From Zonotrichia leucophrys gambelii (taxonomy: Eukaryota > Chordata > Aves > Passeriformes > Passerellidae), in NCBI RefSeq assembly GCF_028769735.1, contig NC_088188.1, forward strand, positions 2,937,001 through 3,001,000: 64,000 nucleotides of DNA, written 5' to 3'. This document shows, one piece after another, positions 49,101-62,523 of the stretch (positions are counted from its first letter, which is position 1; every line of letters begins with the position of its first letter). Below the pieces are notes generated by a model that did no database searches, was not told the DNA's origin, and was given only the letters and a program-made list of their open reading frames with translations. Made by a program: the position numbers and the translations under genes.

Positions 49101-51300
49101 ATGAACAGAACAAAATAATAATTAATTTCTGCTCTTTGTAGAAGGACTTTAACTCCTGATGTCCTTGCATTGGCACATGGTGTCACATTTTATCTTTCTC
49201 AGGACTATGAGAGTCCCTACTCATGTTTGTCCTCACTATGTTTCTGTCCATGTATGAACTTTAAAGGTTAATTCTGTGCACCTCAATCAAAATTCCATGG
49301 AGATTCCAACTTGGTAAAGATCACAGGGTCAATACTAAGGATTGCTTGCTGCTACTCTGCAGTAAATATGTTTTTGTCATCCAATTGCAGATGCACCCTT
49401 TGCACTCAGTGCTAGACCAGCAGAGCAGGAAACAGCACCTTGGTTATTTGTGATACCATAAGGGCAAACTGGGTTAATAAGGAAGTCATCTGTAAATTGG
49501 AAAAGCACAGTACAAGAAAATCTGAAATGACTACAGAAAATCATTGGTCTTTTCTTTATATGTCTTATCATTGTTTGCACATAGCATACTGGTGGTTACA
49601 GAACAAGCATGAAAATCAGAGCTGCTGTAAATTAGTGCTATCCAGTGAGGTCTGGTGGAGTTGTACCATCTCATATGTACCTGCTTTCAAAGGGGACTTG
49701 CACAGAAGTGACCATACCATGGAAGTGACAGTGATATTATCCTGGCTGCCTGAATTTGTTCCTCTTGCTACTGGAGCAGATAAAAGCAGATGTAACATAC
49801 AGACTATGGAAGGCAGCCTGTGTCCTGGTTTTTCAACACTTTATCAATCCCATTCTCTCCAGATAGATTCCATATAAAGAAGAAACCAAAAAACCAAACC
49901 AACCAACCAACCAACCAACCAACAAACAAAACCAAACCAACCAAAACCAAACCAACAAAAACTTCCTTGTAATAATTTCTTATAGCTTACAGCAAAGACA
50001 CTTGGCTTGAAGTTCCTTTTTTCTCTTTTGAGTGATAAAAATAAAAAACCCAACACCCTCGCTTTCCAATAGTGGCCTAAATTGTTATTTCTTGTTAAGT
50101 ATCAAGCCATTTATGTTCACGGAATTAGAGTTTCTGGCAAGCCTGCACTGCTAGCAACACGTCTTTCTCATAAAGAATTTCTGCTTCTGGATTTGTCAAC
50201 AACAGTGTAATAGGAATATTCCTCTTGACTACCAGATGAAGTTGTCTGTGATCAGCTACTCTGTGCATGTATTTTAATTTGTCGTGGATATTTTTGTGTA
50301 TCCAAGGAAATGTTTAGACTGAAAGTTGGGAAGAAACAGATTTAAAAGGCTGTAAATCTGTGTCAAAGAGTGTAAATACAGAGGTGACAAGTGTGCCAAA
50401 ATCTGATTCCAAATTCTGACTGAGTCAAGTCTTACAAGATTATATTGTGGATCTTTCTCCTACCATTAGTCAAAAGCTATAACCAAGCCATAACTTCCTA
50501 CAATGTCTATGCATATTTAGACTGGATTATCTGAGCACTTGGAACACTTAACATTTGCATGGAAAAGTCTTCTTTCAACTTGAAAATAAAAATATATGAA
50601 ATGAAAAAATAATTAAAAATCGGTGATTGGCATCAAACTGACATTCAGAATCCCTATTTTAGGAAAATAATTTCGTTATGCTATTTGGGGAGATAGGTTT
50701 GCTATTCCCTTTCTACATATACCTTTATACCCCTAGGACAGTACCAACCTTGGTGTGTGCAAATTGCTGATGGAATCATGGTCACCTTGTCAGCCAGAAG
50801 TGGGGATGTGGATGCTGGAAGTCTCTGTGCTAACAGACTCTGTGACAGGGGAGCAATCTCTGTGTTACTTACTCTTCTGGTCACAGCAGATTTCCATTGA
50901 TGCTTTGGCAAAGAGCCCCTTCCTCCCACCAAGTGGCTCTTGAATATTTTTTGCCTTGAGTTTTACAGCTCAAAAACCTGACAGGAAACACCTCTGGGGA
51001 TCAAGTGTCTCTGCCAACCTTTCTTTTTCTAATTGCTGAGAAGATTGGTGGCACAGCAGCATGCTCTAACTCTTCTCAATGCTCTCTGCATGGCTAATGC
51101 ATGGCTCATTGCTGCTTTCTCCCTGGGCAATTGCCTCTGGAGTGGCTTATACATCAGCAAACTCTGAAGTACAAGGCATTATCACTTGTTGTTGCCACAA
51201 CAGAAAATGAGGTACATAAAAAAGTCACTCACAAAATACCTATCCACAAATAAACCTTATTTTGGACCAGCAAAAGGACTTAAGGTGAGATAATGTCATG
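46171..51300. other. Unique noncoding DNA
   Basis: No LTR or supported gene. A long pyrimidine tract with a perfect acceptor-like TTTTTAG near 48800 has no clear donor partner. Short open frames look random. Confidence 0.5.
49883..49961. repeat. (CCAA)n-rich tract
   Basis: About 80 bases of CCAA, CAAA and CCAAA units, including six consecutive CCAA units. Confidence 0.92.
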
Positions 51301-51306
51301 GTTTTT

Positions 51307-51677
51307 TGTGATGGTGTTCACAGGGGTCTTAGGATGACGGAGGAGATGAGGATCTGACTCCATGTTTCAGAAGACTGATTTATTATTTTATGGTATAGAT
51401 TATATTAAAACTATACTAAAAGAATAGAAGAAAGGATTTCATCAGAAGATTGGCAAGGAATAGAAAAGGAATGATAACAAAGGCTGGTGACTGACTGAGA
51501 CACTCTGTACAGCTGGGCTGTGATTGGCCATTAATTAGAAACAACCACATGGCCCAATCACAGATGCACCTGTTGCATTCCACAGCAGCAGATAATCATT
51601 GTTTACATTTTGTTCCTGAGGCCTCTCAGGAGAAAAAATCCTAAGGAAAGGATTTTTCAGAAAATATCATGGCTACA
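51307..51677 (-). mobile_element. Solo ERV LTR, family X, intact with GTTTTT duplication
   Basis: On + the element starts TGTGATGGTG and ends ATGGCTACA. It is flanked by perfect 6-bp GTTTTT at 51301-51306 and 51678-51683, which fits class II (ERVK-like) integration. Its sense strand is minus, with AATAAA read from TTTATT at 51379-51384. At 371 bp it is the reference copy for the family and shows the uninterrupted site equivalent to the nested insertion at 30053. Confidence 0.94.
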
Positions 51678-51683
51678 GTTTTT

Positions 51684-54600
51684 GAAATGGTTGTGGTTCA
51701 GCTCTTAATCCTAACTGCAGACTTGGGTCAAGGTGGCTGTGAGCTCACAGTTAGCTTGTGGACAGGCCTTCCTTATTGCTTAGAATCTCAGTTAATTTAC
51801 ACTCAGCTGTATTCCAGCAAGTAGTGTCTGTAAGACTTTGCCTATATCCTGTTTCCATGGCTTGTGGCTTCCAAAAAAATCAACCAAAAAGATTTTAAAA
51901 TTGTTCTTTGGTAGCATATATATATATTTTCAAAAGTTAATTCTTTCATTTGTGTTTTGTCTAAGTTTGACAGGGACTTGAAGCTAGATGAGGATGCTGC
52001 CTTGGAAATACAGAATCAGGGAGAGGCACAGTTCTTTTCAGACTCAGGACAACCACAGTGAAACATCCATTACCTGCCTTGAGCAAGGCACCACAGTGCA
52101 GAACACTGCTCTCCTCAGCCCTGGTCCCAACAGCAACAGCTCCCATTGCAGCCATGAGCATGGACAAGAACACACCCAGGCTGAGCTCACTAAGAATTTG
52201 CCAAGCAGCTGAGCTGTGTTTTAAAAGTCCTTGGTACATAAAGGATTTGAGATCTTTGGGAGAGGATTTAAACAATGCAGTTTCTTGTGACAGCATAGAA
52301 AGATTCAAGAACCAGAAAGGGCCTTTCTGTCTTCCCTCTGGCTCAAAAATAAAATTACCTGCAGTTAGATTATTGGAAACAAAATCCTACTGTAACCACA
52401 TCATTTAAAAGGAGTATCTGGCACTTTTAGGGAGACTTTTAGGGCTCCTAAACATCATCAGAAAACACTGTTTCCCTAGTCAGGAAGCCCAGCTTGCCCC
52501 TTGTTCTGCTGATTTGTTGAAATGGTGCTGACCATGAAGTGTTGCATGCAAGGAGATCCAGTTTCAGGCTGGGAGGATAGAGAGCAATGAAGGGTTTCTC
52601 ATTTTAAGTCTTATCCTTCTAAAGACTTTAAATCTTAATCTTTCTAAATGTAGTGCTATCACAAGGCTTACAAGGTTTTGTCCTTGTTTAGTTTTCTTTA
52701 ACCAAAATAATTATCAATCCTTAGCGTGAGTGCAATTATATCATTTGTGTTAAAACTAGAGAGTGGAAACAGAGTGCTGTTTTATAAAAAGTTTGATGAT
52801 TTTGCCTTTTTGTTTGTTCTCTTTTTGAAAAAGAAGAACAAAGGGCCTAAGCCTACCTTTTGGAGAAAGAGGAACCTTTTGGAGAAGAGGAACCCTTCCC
52901 ATATAGCAGGAGGGCCAGGTTCAAACACTTCTAAATCTGGCCTTTGCACTAAAGAGGCTGCCCTTTCTGCTTGTCTGCTGTCTGTCTGTCTGTGCTGGTG
53001 CAGAAGGACCCCAGAATGGATGCTGGATCTGCCTGGTCTTGCCAAGCAATTGCACTGTGAACAGAGGAACATCTTCCAGCTAATATTTTGTTAAGATGAC
53101 AGTTTTCCATAGAAAGCTTTGTTTTCAACAAATCAGTGCTTTCCAACGGAGAATTTTGCCTAAGAAATTCCCCAAGTATTCAGTTGTGGTTGTGATGGCT
53201 CCTCAGTAGGGGGAGTTCTGGTATGCTTAGTCAGAGGTTCCTGTCCAAGAATTAGGAGAACAAGATAAAGTGCTTCCATGACTGTGGTTGGTTATGAGGA
53301 AGGGCTAAAAACCTCTTGGATTTCAGCTCCTCCTTAGGCTTCATCATCTTTTGCTCTTCTTTCTCTTTGCACGTTCCTGAGTTAAACAAATACTGTATAG
53401 TATTTGTTCCATTATCATTTCCCCTTGGGATAAATTACTCCAGTGCAGAGACCTTTCTGTTATTTAGCCTAGGCAGTGAAATATTCTTGTGACTATATTG
53501 CCTTCCCTTCAATTAATCTATTTGTTCTGCAAACATGGAAGCAAATTTTGTGTTATTTCTGCCTCAGAAGTTTATCCCATTTCTAGCTCTGCCCAAGAAG
53601 CACATCATAAAATCACTGCCTACTCATTCCACTTACAGAATAAGGAATTAATATGAGTTTTATGGGAAGGGAGGTAAAGAAGACTCTAGTTAGTGCAAAG
53701 AACTGAGAAGGCTTAGTCTTCAGGTAACAAGCAGATTAGGAAGCAGGTAGCTGTCTGGAGACTCTCTTCTTGGTGTAACACTGTACTTTTTTTTCCTTTT
53801 TTGTTTTCTACAAGTCATGAACAGCAATACAAAAAAAAAAAGAGTAATTTCTTGAAGAGGTTTTTCTCTAGAACTATGTTTGCCCCTTTGTGAAAACAGG
53901 CCACTAGAAAAAAAAATCAGTTGCCAATGCAGTAAATGGCTTTAAATGGCTTTCACTGTCCATCCACCTGACTGCCAGACCCTCCTCTTCCCCTTCAGCC
54001 AGAGCTGACCTCCTGTTCATTTGCCAGGCCTCATGTATAGTAAGAAGAATGGGTTTTCCTCACACAGTATTGAGTGCATCTCCCTTCTCCCCACCCATCC
54101 CCCTCTGCACTTTCTGCCCTCCCTCCTTGTTAGACATGATTACATGTTGTTTGGCCTCATTCCATTTAGGTTACTTTGCTGTGTCATCCTGTATTTGTGT
54201 GCAGCAGAACAGCTCCAAAGATCTCCCAGTTTGAACCAAATGATAGAGGAGGCAGAGTTCATTAAAATAAATAACAGCATAGCGTGAAACACAGCCTTGA
54301 AGTAATCAAAACTGAGATTTGAAAAGTGACTCTGAGTGTAAAGAAGTGTGTTACATGCTGGCTGATACAGGCAGCAATGGGACCTTGAAAGCAGCCAGCT
54401 TCATAAACACTAGTCAAACCTCTCAGCTCTCAAGACAAAGATATAAGAAGTTATAACAGGGGGAGGGAAAAGTTGTAAAGGGGATATGTGTGACCATATT
54501 AAAAACCAGTGTGCCTGAATTTCTTCTTTGATCCCTAAAGCTGGAATTCTTCATGTTGTGCTGTTGTTTTTTATTGTGGCCGGTGGCAGAGGAAAGCCAT

Positions 54601-55530
54601 GACTTAACCTAGCAGTGAACTGTTTCTTATGAAGCAAACTTTCTACACAGATAAATGCAATTGACTCTGCCTCCTTCTACCTGCCTCCCTGTGTGTCTTG
54701 CTGTCCCATTTCTTTCGACTGTTTTCAGTGTTTGTAATGTTCCATTTTAAAATATTTCAGTGGTTTTTCCCCTGCTGTCTAACAGACTTTTCAATTCATC
54801 TTTAGTTCTTCAGGGCACTCAGATTATTACTACTAAAATTTTCCTCTTAAGATAAAGACTGAGTGGTTTAGAAGAATGTGAGCTTTTCTACATGTTAGAC
54901 TCTAGACTGGGTGCAGCAGGAGGGGCTACAAAAATGTTCTATTCTTACATTCTGCCATGAGTTACTGTGTGAAACAGGATTCAAGGCAAGATGGTCCAGT
55001 TCTGCAGCTCATTATGTTCATCACTGCATTTCTTTCAGCAGCTCCTCCCTTGCAGCATCTATGAACCTACAAATATGGTGTATTATCCAAGTATAAAGCA
55101 CTCCTACGTCACCATGGTGGAACACACAATATGAAGAAGTGAAAACACATTTCTAGTTCTCTGCAGAGGTATCCTATTGATACATATGACATTTATAGGG
55201 TTCTTGCACTTGCAAATTGGAACCTGAAACTATCATGCATGATTCCCAAGTGTACAGAAGTGGGTCTGGTGTAGGCAAATATGGGTAAATTTTGTAATTG
55301 TTATTTGTTTAAATGTCTCTTTAGTATACCCTTCATTTTGGTCTTGGTCTCTGTCTACTATTAAACTTCATGAAGTGCATGAGAACAGTTGTGCATGCTG
55401 CTGTAGCCTGTTTTCAAGGGATAACAATAGGTTAAAAACTTTATGCTGGTATGAAAGGCAAGAGGAGGAGAGTGTTTTCAAGTATTTGCTGGAATTTGCT
55501 GTCTGGAATCAAAAGGGCTGAGATATTTAA
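51684..55530. other. Unique noncoding DNA, no supported feature
   Basis: Short random open frames on both strands; the 122-codon frame at 52726-53094 is lysine/phenylalanine-rich low-complexity translation without splice support. A T-rich tract lies at 53787-53806. Confidence 0.5.
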
Positions 55531-56619
55531 AGGAAGACCCATGTTAAAAACTATGAGAACAAATGGATTTTATCTTCTAAATCACTGAAGGGGAGCTCAT
55601 TTGTATCAAAGCAGCCATTTAAAAAAGACCCTGCTGAAGAAGACAAACAGGAGGGAATGGATGTTGATAAAGTGCTGGAGGAAATGGAGGTGGTTAGACA
55701 GACTAGGCTGCTTCCCTGTTGGAACGTCTGCCAAGAGAGACCAGGACATGCTGGCTCAGGCTTGCTGTCTTTTACAGACAAATGACCAACAGGCCCTACT
55801 TTGTCCAAGCAAAGCCACCTTGTCCAACTGTGATTCCTGCCTGCTTGCCTCAGCTTCTCCTAGAGGGCAGGCTGTAGAGTGGATTTAAAATATTCAGTTT
55901 TGTCCTCTTTGTTGAACTTCTACCACAGGAGCTCCCTGCCAGTCCTGCAGCCAGACAAAAGCTTTGACCAGCACAGCAAATGTGTAGGAATTAGTCTTTT
56001 AGGGCAGGCTGCAACTTCTAAAGCCAGCTTCAACAGCAGCAAATGCACTGCCACAGCCAAAAACTCCCCAGTGAGGAAAGAGAATGGTGTTCCAGCCCCA
56101 CAAAGTCAGAAGTCCACAGGATTTATCCAGAGGTTATATGGACCAGCAGATTCAGGGGGTCTTCAAGTGGCAATGACAAGACCCTGTGAGCTCAACTTAG
56201 CTACACCAGTTGTAAAAGAAGTGTATTAAGTAGTAGTCTGGTATATGTATTAAGTCTGGTCAGAAGTATATGTATGTAGTCTGGTCAGAAATGTACTGAC
56301 TTCTGTGCACATAAAGTTACTCCATAAATATTTGGGCAAATAAGGCCTCACCATTGAGAGATGGAATGTAGTTTATTGAGAATGCAAGGGGCAAGGGGAT
56401 TTTTCCATATACAGGGGATTTTTCCATATGGCATTTCATGTGGAAATAAATCTTGTGAATCCCATGATTCAGCAGAGCATAAAGGATTCTGTCCTGTACA
56501 ATCAGATCTTTCCAGAGTGTATAAACCTGTCACTGGAAACTACTAATGGTTTACAGATTGGACTGGTCTTCAAGAGTCCTCAGGCCACTGTGGAGCCCTA
56601 CCTGGTCACAAAGCAGACG
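55531..56619 (+). pseudogene. Possible coding relic or unidentified exons in shifting frames
   Basis: Three adjoining protein-like stretches lie in different frames. The first, 55531-55785, contains KKDPAEEDKQEGMDVDKVLE and ends in TGA. The second, about 55924-56228, contains SPVRKENGVPAPQSQKS and ends in TAA. The third, 56415-56619, includes QQSIKDSVLYNQIFPEC and ends at a GTGAGA donor-like site. Their composition (acidic and serine/lysine-rich, then hydrophobic) looks more like real protein than the surroundings. I do not recognise the parent gene. They could be separate exons, a decayed gene copy or coincidence. Confidence 0.3.
56395..56430. repeat. Short 20-bp direct duplication
   Basis: GGGGATTTTTCCATAT occurs twice with a 20-base period. 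Confidence 0.8.
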
Positions 56620-58032
56620 GTGAGATATGCACCATGTTCTTCTGTGGGAGGTACAACAAAGGCCATTGAACAAGATACTGATCTATGCTTTCTCATGAAA
56701 TTGAAATCTTGTCCCCACCAGCAGATGCCTTCTTGCAGAAAATGCACTGTCCACTGCCTCCTGAACACTGGCCTCTCTTACAGCACTGGGTTTCTATAGA
56801 GCAGTGACAGTGTTTATTTGGTTTGGTGCAAAATGGTGCAGTTAAGAGGGGAGTTGTGGATAAATTTCAAATCCTTAATTTGTGGATCATTAACTCTGCA
56901 CTGTAACCCTTGGGAGACAAGGTCACCTGCTTCATGGGCTGGGAAGGTGCTTTTGCAAATAAGGGTGTTTGTTCAACACTGCTGATCCCTGCTGATCTGT
57001 TATAAAAGCCATGTTAGTTATTGTATTCATATGTTATGTACAGTCATGTGATGCTTGAGGCCTGAAATACATTCAGGCAGTCAGAAGAGATAAGGCAGGC
57101 TGCAATCTGGCTTTCTTCCCTGAGGTTTGCAGAATGTATTTGCAGATGTGTTGATCTTCAGGAGGCTGGCAGTCTGGGGCTGGGAGGGGGGAGGGATTAT
57201 TTTCTTCAACTGCTTATTTCAGTATCAGAAGTAAATGAGAGGATGAGGTCATCTTAACACCTCCTAGTAGCTGTGAAGTTGTCTTTCCCACATCCTGAGC
57301 CATGCTTTCTCAGTTTTGTATCAACAGTGATTGTCAGCATTCATAAAGTGGACATGACCTTAGTAACTTCATCTGGAACTGTGTAGAGATAATGAGCTGG
57401 AGTGGGTCTGCTTCAATAATGCTTATTGCAGCAAAAAGGTGTAAGTAGCTCACCTGATCAACAAACCAGTGGGATCAGCATCTTAGCTAGGAAACTACCA
57501 GCTTCTGTCTCATGTGATGTTTTAGTTCAGCAGCACACACATTACTTTTCCTCCTTCTGTTACTCATCATTTTACCTTCTAGACTTTGAATGTTTCCAGC
57601 AAAGCCAAGGTTCAACTTCTTAATGCATCCAAGTGTTAAATGAAAATGAGGACTTCAGAGGAGTGCTGTACCCAAGTAATCTCCAAGGACAGGGGCAAGC
57701 TATGCCAGACATTAGTTAAGAGAATGAGGAATTGAATAAAAATACCGAGACCAGATATTTATGCTTGGCTTCTCACAGGCTAAAGCTGAGTAAATATTGC
57801 TTTCCTTAGAGGGGGACAGTACAAAGCTGCCACTTTATGGTATATGAATTTTGGCAAGGTACTTTTGTGCTTGGTGGGTCCTACATCTGGGAGTTGCTAT
57901 GTCCAGCTACACATGACAGGTCCATGCAATTTCATCCCTTCTATCCAGAGGCTATGTGACACTGATTACAAGTGCCAAAGCTTCCTTTCCCCAGGCCAGA
58001 ACTGGGATTCCCATTGTTTTCTGTTCTTCTAG

Positions 58033-58180
58033 GGCAGGAGCTGTGAGGCACCACCAAAGCATAGAACACAGGTGGGGCGGTTGTGACATTTTGTCTCCCC
58101 TGACCAAGCTGTTTAGTTGGACAATCTCCATTTGCAAGCTGGTGTGTGAATGTTCAATGGAGCTCTCTGGAGCTGCTCAG
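58033..58180 (+). other. Candidate plus-strand exon
   Basis: A very good acceptor (TTTTCTGTTCTTCTAG) and a very good donor (CTCAG/GTAAGGAGC) bound 148 nt. One frame is open throughout (one leading base, then 49 codons, ending in phase 0), containing HRWGGCDILSPLTKL. The product is not recognised. An open frame over 148 nt is not rare by chance, so a lncRNA exon is just as likely. Confidence 0.35.
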
Positions 58181-60244
58181 GTAAGGAGCAATGTGGCTTT
58201 GTGCACAGGCAGAGCTGCCTCTGCACATTCTTTGTCTCCCTCAGCTCTCCTGCAGGACTTGGCCTCTCCGATGAAGCACAGCACATTCTCATCTGCGCCC
58301 CTGCTACCTGCTCAGCCCACTTTGTACCTCAACAGTAAATTAGTCTTTATTATCTTATTTGATAGTTTAATAAAATGCTTTGAACCACTGGCATATTAAC
58401 TGCAATCAAGTTTTGAAAGGTCTCTAGTTGGTAGAAAGAAATTAGTCTGATAAATCCCTCTTTTTAATAAATGAGTACTTTTCCATAAGCAAGCTCAGAA
58501 ACTGTCATTTGAGAAGCTTTTCCCCTCCCTCTTTTTTATTTTCATTTTAATATATTACACGATTGTTCTTAAAGAACTCATTTTTTTGCCTTAAGAGATT
58601 AACAGTCACTGAAGTATAAGCAGCTTGTAAACCCACCCTGTCTGTCTGCCTCAGCCAACCTTGTAGTGATCAAGCAGTGGCCTATGAATTGTACTCCAAA
58701 ATGATGATAACTAATGGTGTGACCTGGGATCACTGCCTGCCTTGCTGTGCCTTTGTTTACCTGTTTGCCTAAAGAAGCATTACCATCCCTGGGTCGAAAA
58801 GGCCTGTTAAACTTCAGCAAGGAGCTCCCAGATAATTATAGTTACTAAGTAACTTCCACCTCAGAGCAAACTGGTTGAGGCTGCTAAGAAATGTTGTGGC
58901 TTCCCTTTTGGTCAAAATCAGCAGCTGACCTGAAGGTACCTCCAGTTCTCAAACCTTTAAACAGAGTCTGCACTCAAAAGTACAGCTTAGGAGCTGGAAC
59001 AAATAGCTGTATCCCTTATGTGCTGGGTCTGAAAGGGACCCCAGAAATGCACACTGACCCTGATTTCACACCACAGCTACAGATGTGCTAAGAACTTAAT
59101 ATGCTCTGTCTACTGAAGAAAAGCAAATGCTAGCACAAACAACTGTGACACTGGATTCATCTTGCCTTGGGCATATTTATCCAGGGTATTGCCATTACAT
59201 CATTCACATTAGGCTTTTATTATCTACTATTTTAGGTCTTAGCAGCTGCTACAAGCTCTAGTCAGAGGTCAAGATGCTGTTGAACTTCAGATCTTTTTGA
59301 AAGAAGAGCATAATTCTACCAACAACAATGTTAGATTTGCAGCAGTGCAATGTCATACAAATAACAAAAGATAATTTAATCTAATTTTTTTTAATGAGGT
59401 TTAATTGCGAAAAAGTTATATACTGCATGTTAAATTACATCTGGAAAAGGCTACCATAACTTCATCTTTGAGAACTAAATAAAGTAATTTTGGGCTTTTT
59501 CATTATATCAGAAAAGACTAAAAATTCTTTAAGAACAATTTCCATCATCTAAATAAAATAATACTGAAATATCTGCTGTAGTTTGTGGTAACTGCATAAA
59601 ACATGATGACACTATTCTCCTTTATTTTTCCTCTGTGTGCAGTGCTGACCTTCATGAACTGTTCGTCACAGTGTGTAATTACATTCCTTTCACCTAAACT
59701 ATTTCTACATATTTTCAATTTCTATTTGCCAAAGCTGATTGTTGTGGAGTGTTTCAGTGTGGTTCCAATGCAATTGCATGCAGACTCTTGGGTGGTGAAC
59801 TTCAGTGTACTTTATAAGAAATTTTGCTCAAAATGCAGACTCAGAAGAGCAGAATCTCCCAGAGAACTGTTCGTGAACTGTACCTTGGTTGCCACTGAGA
59901 GAAATGCTCAAGGCAAAAATACAGCCCATCTCTTTGAGCTCATAAAATAATCCATTCCTTCTGAGGACCTCACTTCCAGATAAACAGTGCTCCAGGGCAA
60001 GCAGGAGATGGCTCTTGCACTACTCATCAGTTAGAAGGTCCTTGTGATCATGAGCAGAAGCCAGGATATCTGAGAAGTCCCTGTTGCTCCAAGTACAGTC
60101 TCTATTTTTTAGTGGAGAAACCCCACCACCTCTGGCCTCAAGGCTTGAACCCCAAACTCTGCTTGGTGTTATGGGTTGTATCTGACCCAGAGCACTTAGA
60201 AATCTCATCTACTTATGCTTGCAATCCAGGCAGGAGATGACTCA

Positions 60245-60310
60245 AAGAGCCTGGTGAGATTTGTTTTGCTGCTATCTAAGAGCCTGGTGAGATTTGTTTT
60301 GCTGCTATCT
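60245..60310. repeat. Perfect 33-bp tandem duplication
   Basis: The unit beginning AAGAGCCTGGTGAGATTTG is repeated exactly, head to tail, which suggests a recent event. Confidence 0.95.
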
Positions 60311-62468
60311 CCTCTGCCTGTGCTCTTGTCCAAGCTCCCCATTCCTGAGCTCTGCCTGCCCAGCATGTGCTGTGGTAACTGACACAGTGTGGGCAGGGAA
60401 TGAGTTTTGGTTTTAGCAAAAATGGGCAGTTACATCATCTTGCACAACAGGTCCTTGCTCTGTGCCTGGCCTGGGCCAACTGAGTCCTCCCAAGCTGCAA
60501 AAATATGGCAAACTTGAAATTGCAGTAATCAAAAAATACTATAGTATGTTATGTATACTAACAACACATTCTAGGCTGCTCCCTGCATAGAATCTCCCAG
60601 ATGTACCTGGCAACAAGGGAGAGAGAGATTTGAATACTAATGTCAGCTGGAGGAGGGGACCCTTATTAGTATTTTGGCTAATTGCCAGGTTGCCTGCTCT
60701 TGAAAAATTTGCCTGTGCTGAGCTAGACATATTTTTCATGTGTAGAAAATTTTATTGAGTGTTGGTAGGGCTTTATATTTTCCTAATGCTTCCTACAGTC
60801 AGCTGTGTGAAGGTTCACAGTAGCCATGAGGTCAGAGTCTCTAGGCCAAAGGCCTTTAGGCCTTCTTTGGAAGACTTGGAAAACTGTAGCAGCTGAACAG
60901 GCCCAGAAGACATTACAATTTGGAGAGCACCAGATGTAAACTCACAAAATGAAGAAGTATTTTTGTGATTTGTGGGCTCAGGAGGGTGGGTTTTTGGTTT
61001 TTGGGGTTTTTTTGCTTGTTTGCTTGATGCCTGTTTTTTTTTTTTAGTAAATACAGATGACTAACTCAGGGCCTCCTTTTCGCCTTCCCTGCAGGCAGAA
61101 CAAAGTCTCTGATGAGTTGCTTGTTCAAAAGGTTCCCACTGATTTTACCTTTGGGTCTGTTCTAACTTTCTCATTGTTTCATGCAAGCATTTTCTGTGGT
61201 AATTAGTCTGTAATAGCATAATCCCTGGTGGCCTTCCTGGAGTGTCTGGACTCTCTGGGTTGAGAAAGCTCTGCTGGGGGGCAACATATTTTTCTCTATG
61301 TGGGAAGGGGAAGAGTTGATGTTGTGAATGGTGTCCTGACTATGATGGAAAAATCTCTCAAAAGAGGAAAGTTTTGCAGCATTTGCTAGAAATGATTCAG
61401 GCTACATTTGTCTGATTTTCTCTGGAAGATCCCAGCAACCAAGATGGTGCGTGTGTATTTTGTCCCTGGCTGCTTCCTTCTGGACTCTGCATTGGGGTCT
61501 GCATTGTCCCAGAGGAACACAGGTATGTATCTCTGTGATTTGCAGATGCAGTTGCAGGCATTTTTTGTAGCTGGGTACAGACACATTCAGAGCTTTCAAC
61601 TGGCAGTGGAAGCAGATTAAAAATCCTCTTCAGCTTCATAAAATGCAATGCCTAGAGTCATCTGAACTGTGAGGCCATGAAGGAAAACTAGTTTTTTAAA
61701 GGCTTTTTCAAAATGAAGTAGAGATTTGATACTTTATGTTGGTTGCATTTCCTCTAAATGATTTTGACAAACTATGAATATGAATGCCTGAAATTTCAAG
61801 TTTTCCCTTTTTGGATATAGCAAAATCAAGACAGCCTTTCAGGAGTATGGCCATAGACAGAGTAAGAAGAGACTTGTCCAGGGGAAAAATACAGCCATCC
61901 CATGGGAATTAAGAGAACAGAAAGGGCTTGGAAATCCTAGTTTTGGAAGCTCGTCTCCAACAAGGGATTTCTGCAACACGACAAACCCTAAAACACTTAA
62001 CTTACAACTGCAGAAGCAGTTGTAGTGGAGAGGAGTCACTTGGAGTGGGGCTTGGCTGCCTGAGCTCTCATCTCGTGTCTCATGGCATGAGACACATGCC
62101 ATGACTCAGTTTCCCTGTGTAAAACAGAAAGGTTTCTCTTGATGGTCTTCATAAAGCTGATTCGAAATCTTTTGGTGAAAAGGGCCATAGTGACTGGGCG
62201 CTGGTGGCGTGTTCACAGGAGAATCAGAGGGACCCTTGTACAGAACCTGAACCACTTTTATTGCCTAAGCCCTGCTTTATGAATACCCTGAGGCTGAATT
62301 TAACTGCGGTTGGTCAGTGTGGTGTCAGTGGTGCAGTGCAGAGCTGCTCACACTGCACCCCAGAGCAATCCCATTGCTGGGACTGGCTTGGAGGCCCAGT
62401 CCTTGCTACCTCCATTCAGCCCCTTGTGCTGAGGAGTGGGGCAAGAATGGGGACAAACAGGCTGCTCA

Positions 62469-62523
62469 TCCTTCCAGCCATTCATCCTTCCAGTTTCACC
62501 CTTCCAGCCATTCATCCTTCCAG
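62469..62523. repeat. 30-bp-period tandem repeat
   Basis: CCTTCCAGCCATTCATCC recurs at 30-base spacing; the unit itself is built of smaller CATCCTTCCAG blocks. Confidence 0.85.
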
